In this document: piece after piece, positions 5,042 through 7,599 of the stretch
How positions within the stretch are numbered: position 1 is the first letter of the stretch
Layout of the letters: every line of letters begins with the position of its first letter
DNA from: Propionibacteriaceae bacterium
GTDB taxonomy: Bacteria > Actinomycetota > Actinomycetes > Propionibacteriales > Propionibacteriaceae
Direction of reading: 5' to 3'
Assembly: GCA_031260385.1 (NCBI GenBank)
Contig: JAIRKB010000142.1
Span: 1 to 7,599, forward strand
Length of the DNA stretch: 7,599 nucleotides
Notes under the pieces: generated by a model
The model's input: the letters and a program-made list of their open reading frames with translations, nothing else
What the model was told of the DNA's origin: nothing
The model's database searches: none
Program-made: the position numbers and the translations under genes

Positions 5042-6202
5042 CTAGACCAGCAGGCTGCGATAAGCTCTTTCCATCTTTGCCCGGTCAAAGATCACTGGTA
5101 CGGGGTAGAGCGGATTGGCTTCCCTAAGCGCTCGTCCGGCGAGCAGCGGGATATCCTCCGGGATCAAATCGGCGATCTTGTCGGGCACCCCCATCTTAAG
5201 GTTCAGCTCCCGAATGGCGTCTATGAGCGATCCGTCAACCCCCGCCGCCGCCGCCATCTCCGACAACGCCCGGTCCACTTTTGAACTGTAAGCCTCCAGG
5301 ATGTACGGCATGATGACGGCATTCGCTAGCCCGTGAGCGGTGTTGTATTGCCCGCCGAGGGTGTGCGCGATGGCGTGGATATTCCCGACATAAGCCCGCG
5401 TAAAAGCCGCTCCCGCTAGGAAGGAGGCCTCCTGCATATTACGCCGCGCCTCCAGATTCTGCCCATCGCTATAGGCCGCAAACAGATTGGCAAAGATCAG
5501 CTCGGTCGCCTTTAGGGCATCGGTCCGAGTCTGCCGGGTATTCGACCCGCCGACATAGGCCTCGACCGCGTGACAGAGGGCATCCATACCCGTCCAGGCG
5601 GTTAGGAAGGGCGGTAGGCCAACGGTTAGAACAGGGTCTAGCAAGGCATAATGCGGGATTAGCGAGGTGTCGTTGATAGCGTACTTTTCATGAGTACGAG
5701 CGTCAGTGACCACCGCCGTTAGGGTGGTCTCGCTACCCGTCCCTGCGGTAGTCGGAATGGCAATGAACAGCGGCATCTTGGCCAAGACCTTGAGTTGACC
5801 GCGCATCTGAGCGATGGTCTTACCCGGGCGGGCCAAACGGGCGCCAACCCCCTTGGCACAGTCCATCGGCGAGCCGCCACCGAGGGCGATGATCGCCGCC
5901 GATTCCGTCGTCTTATAGAGCGCGAGAGCAGCCTCAATATTGTCGATGGTTGGGTTGGCAACAACCTCGTCATAGAGCGCATACCCCAGATCAGCGTTAA
6001 CCAAGGCCTCAATTAAGCCCAAGTGCAATCCAGCCTTCACCAACCCCTGGTCGGTTACGATCAGGACGGTGGTGACCTTCCGCGCCTTCAGGAGGGCGGC
6101 GATCGCCTCAAAGCTAGCCAAACGCTCCGGACGTCGCCAAGGCAGGAAGACCGCCGCGCAACGAAAGGCTAGTTGATACACCCGATAGAACAACTTGATC
6201 AT
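5042..6202 (-). CDS. Iron-containing alcohol dehydrogenase
   Basis: Group III alcohol dehydrogenase of 386 residues, interconverting an alcohol and an aldehyde or ketone with NAD(P)H. The N-terminal Rossmann-like domain has TTVLIVTDQGL (44-54), DEVVANPTIDNIE (78-90) and the cofactor motif GGGSPMDCAKG (108-118). IPTTAGTGSE (149-158) contacts the cofactor. The metal site is complete by comparison with lactaldehyde reductase FucO: Asp207 and His211 in TGMDALCHAVEAY, His276 in GNIHAIAHTLGG, and His290 in NTAHGLANAV. The first 26 residues (MIKLFYRVYQLAFRC, AAVFLPWRRPE) form an amphipathic extension that I associate with a subgroup seen in clostridia and other anaerobes. ATG 6202 has a strong site, GGGGAGGAG (6208-6216), 5-7 bases upstream. 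Its partner downstream is the aldehyde dehydrogenase, which suggests fermentation or alcohol use, or aldehyde detoxification. The metal (Fe or Zn) and direction are not decided by sequence. Confidence 0.95.
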   Translation of the reverse strand: MIKLFYRVYQLAFRCAAVFLPWRRPERLASFEAIAALLKARKVTTVLIVTDQGLVKAGLHLGLIEALVNADLGYALYDEVVANPTIDNIEAALALYKTTESAAIIALGGGSPMDCAKGVGARLARPGKTIAQMRGQLKVLAKMPLFIAIPTTAGTGSETTLTAVVTDARTHEKYAINDTSLIPHYALLDPVLTVGLPPFLTAWTGMDALCHAVEAYVGGSNTRQTRTDALKATELIFANLFAAYSDGQNLEARRNMQEASFLAGAAFTRAYVGNIHAIAHTLGGQYNTAHGLANAVIMPYILEAYSSKVDRALSEMAAAAGVDGSLIDAIRELNLKMGVPDKIADLIPEDIPLLAGRALREANPLYPVPVIFDRAKMERAYRSLLV

Positions 6203-6252
6203 GAACTCTCCTCCCCAGGTGGAGTCTTGCCGATAACGACCAACAAGTAGAT

Positions 6253-6281
6253 CCTATATTACAAGCTGGCTAGCCGAATCA
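6253..6281 (-). promoter_or_regulatory. Possible promoter before the alcohol dehydrogenase
   Basis: In the 76 bp gap between the permease and the alcohol dehydrogenase the minus strand has AATATAGGAT, with TATAGG (6253-6258) as a -10 candidate. A 17 bp spacer leads to TGATTC (6276-6281), a poor -35. It would give a leader of about 45 bases. The gap also holds the 8 bp palindrome GGCTAGCC (6268-6275) between these elements. An internal promoter would separate expression of the dehydrogenases from that of the permease. Confidence 0.3.
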
Positions 6282-7599
6282 GACACTGACCGCCTTGCGG
6301 GCTGATTGATTGACTCCGAGGAAGATCAAGATGAACACCCCGACTAGCATTGCCAGGATCCACGGCCAGGGAATGGTCAAGCTGAGCGCGGTCCGTCCGT
6401 CGCGAATCAACTGGGTCATCGCCAAACCAACCCCCAAGCCGATGCCGACCAGAGAACCAGCCAGGGCGGGCAACAGACCTTCAAAGCGGATCAGCTGCTT
6501 GACCTGATGAGCGGAAGCGCCAAGGGCCCGCAGAGTGGCAAGATCGTCGGCCCGATCAACCACCGCATACCGCGAGCGTTGAGCGCTAGCAGCCAGCAGG
6601 ATGACCAGACTGAACCCACCCAGCAAATAGATCAAGAGCCAGCCTTGGGGCACCCCCGGGCTGATCGCGACACCGTACTCGGCTTTGGTCTGGACCTTCA
6701 GGTCGGGCACCGAGGCAACGATCTTCTCGAGATCCTCGCGCAGGCTTTCACGACAGGTTCCGACACAACTGACCAGAACCGTCGTCGTCGGCATCAACTG
6801 CGATCGTTGATAGCCGGGCAGCTGCTGGCTCAGCCAAGCGGCCGAGATCACGAAATCGCCAAAGACCGTCGAATCAATGATCAGGTCGACGGAAACCGTC
6901 GCTTGCCGTTCGTACGGGGTGTTGCCGGCCACCATAAACCGAACCTCATCGCCGAGTGCCAAACCATGAGCCTGAGCATACCCCCGGTTGAGCGCCAACC
7001 CGGTCAGGAAGCTGACACCACTACCCTCCACCACGGTCTCTGGGGCGAAAGTCGTGAACAGGGGTTCGGGGCCGAAGGTCACCTTCGCACGCGCCAGATC
7101 GGGATCGATCGGGTGCATTGGGGCTTGGCCAAGGGGCGCGATTTGCCCACCGGTAACGGTTCGCAACTGGGACAGAACATTATCCGGCAAAGCGACATTA
7201 GTCTCGGAATGGATAGCATAATCGATCGCGAAATCCTGGGTGACGTCCCGACCCCAGTTGATTTCCGAGGTCACCACCAAGGTGAGTAGGGCGGTTACCA
7301 AGCCTAAGCAGACCACAAAGTGGCTCGCCAGATTCGCCGCCCGTCGGGGGTAACGCGCGATCGTCCGCCGAGCCAAGGAGGCGGGAAACGCCCGACCCAG
7401 CCCCAGCCCGAGCAGCCTTGACAGCGGGGGAAAGAGGACCGGTGCTGCCAGGACGCAGCCGATGAGGATCCCACCGACCCCCGCCATCCAGATCCAATCC
7501 GCCGCCCAGAACCAGTGCCAATAGCTGATCGCCCCGCAGCCCTCCAACAGCAGCACCACCCCCAGTAGGATCCGTCCAACGCCCAGCCCGGAAGTCCGG
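6279..7599 (-). CDS. FtsX-like ABC transporter permease, C-terminal part (5' end outside window)
   Basis: The frame stays open to the right edge, so this is the last 439 residues of a longer permease; large actinobacterial FtsX-type permeases have two FtsX domains in roughly 800 residues. Numbering from the GTG at 7559, membrane segments lie near 24-46, 80-97, 305-325, 361-383 and 398-416, with another just before at the cut end. The block RRTIARYPRRAANLASHF (64-81) is the usual entry into the second FtsX domain. A large extracytoplasmic domain of about 200 residues (98-304) contains GLALGDEVRF (199-208) and a Cys pair, CVGTC (265-269), that could form a disulfide. The FtsX signature RADDLATLRALGASAHQV (336-353) follows the first of the last three helices. 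It should work with an ABC ATPase, probably encoded upstream beyond the window, in export of a lipid, lipoprotein or peptide; the substrate is unknown. The alcohol dehydrogenase begins 76 bp after its stop. Confidence 0.9.
   Translation of the reverse strand, partial: RTSGLGVGRILLGVVLLLEGCGAISYWHWFWAADWIWMAGVGGILIGCVLAAPVLFPPLSRLLGLGLGRAFPASLARRTIARYPRRAANLASHFVVCLGLVTALLTLVVTSEINWGRDVTQDFAIDYAIHSETNVALPDNVLSQLRTVTGGQIAPLGQAPMHPIDPDLARAKVTFGPEPLFTTFAPETVVEGSGVSFLTGLALNRGYAQAHGLALGDEVRFMVAGNTPYERQATVSVDLIIDSTVFGDFVISAAWLSQQLPGYQRSQLMPTTTVLVSCVGTCRESLREDLEKIVASVPDLKVQTKAEYGVAISPGVPQGWLLIYLLGGFSLVILLAASAQRSRYAVVDRADDLATLRALGASAHQVKQLIRFEGLLPALAGSLVGIGLGVGLAMTQLIRDGRTALSLTIPWPWILAMLVGVFILIFLGVNQSARKAVSV

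Noticed and set aside
6507..7289. Long plus-strand frame opposite the FtsX-like permease.
   Set aside because: The composition is rich in Gln, Arg, Asp and His without a domain, as expected from the complement of a membrane-protein gene.

Overview
This 7.6 kb window looks like chromosomal DNA of an actinobacterium of moderately high GC. The reasons are the form of the large FtsX-type ABC permease, an orphan AbiEi-like HTH/DUF559-type protein, and a 470-residue protein of a type I associate with Actinomycetota. The alcohol/aldehyde dehydrogenase pair and a 59-residue Cys/Trp protein suggest an anaerobic or facultative life. All of this is recollection of families, not a database result.

Left part (1-2192) is a patchwork of single genes in alternating orientation. 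Bases 1-271 hold no gene I can support. A small gene (272-451, +) encodes a 59-residue protein with a CxxC pair and several Trp. It converges on a RimJ/RimL-type GNAT acetyltransferase (524-1078, -), and the gap between them is filled by three tandem degenerate copies of a 17-22 bp repeat with a GGACGGTCC-type dyad. Next comes a solo AbiEi-like protein (1225-2136, +) with an N-terminal winged-helix type domain and a C-terminal Vsr/DUF559-like nuclease fold. It is bracketed by two identical 50 bp direct repeats (1113-1162 and 2140-2189), each a near-perfect 19 bp hairpin. The right copy exactly fills the space between two convergent stop codons.

Right part (2193-7599) is four genes all on the minus strand with short gaps: the C-terminal part of an FtsX-like ABC permease (running off the right edge), then an iron-containing alcohol dehydrogenase, a non-acylating aldehyde dehydrogenase, and the 470-residue helical protein of unknown function. 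The two dehydrogenases form an obvious pair (alcohol to aldehyde to acid, or the reverse of the first step). The flanking genes share orientation and tight spacing, but no shared function is evident.

The most interesting signals are the hairpin-bracketed AbiEi/DUF559 gene, which looks like a gene-plus-palindrome unit of 1027 bp that recombination could delete or move; the tandem dyad repeats; the small Cys/Trp protein; and the uncharacterised 470-residue protein with an isolated calcium-loop motif. No CRISPR array, tRNA, rRNA, transposase or integrase was seen.
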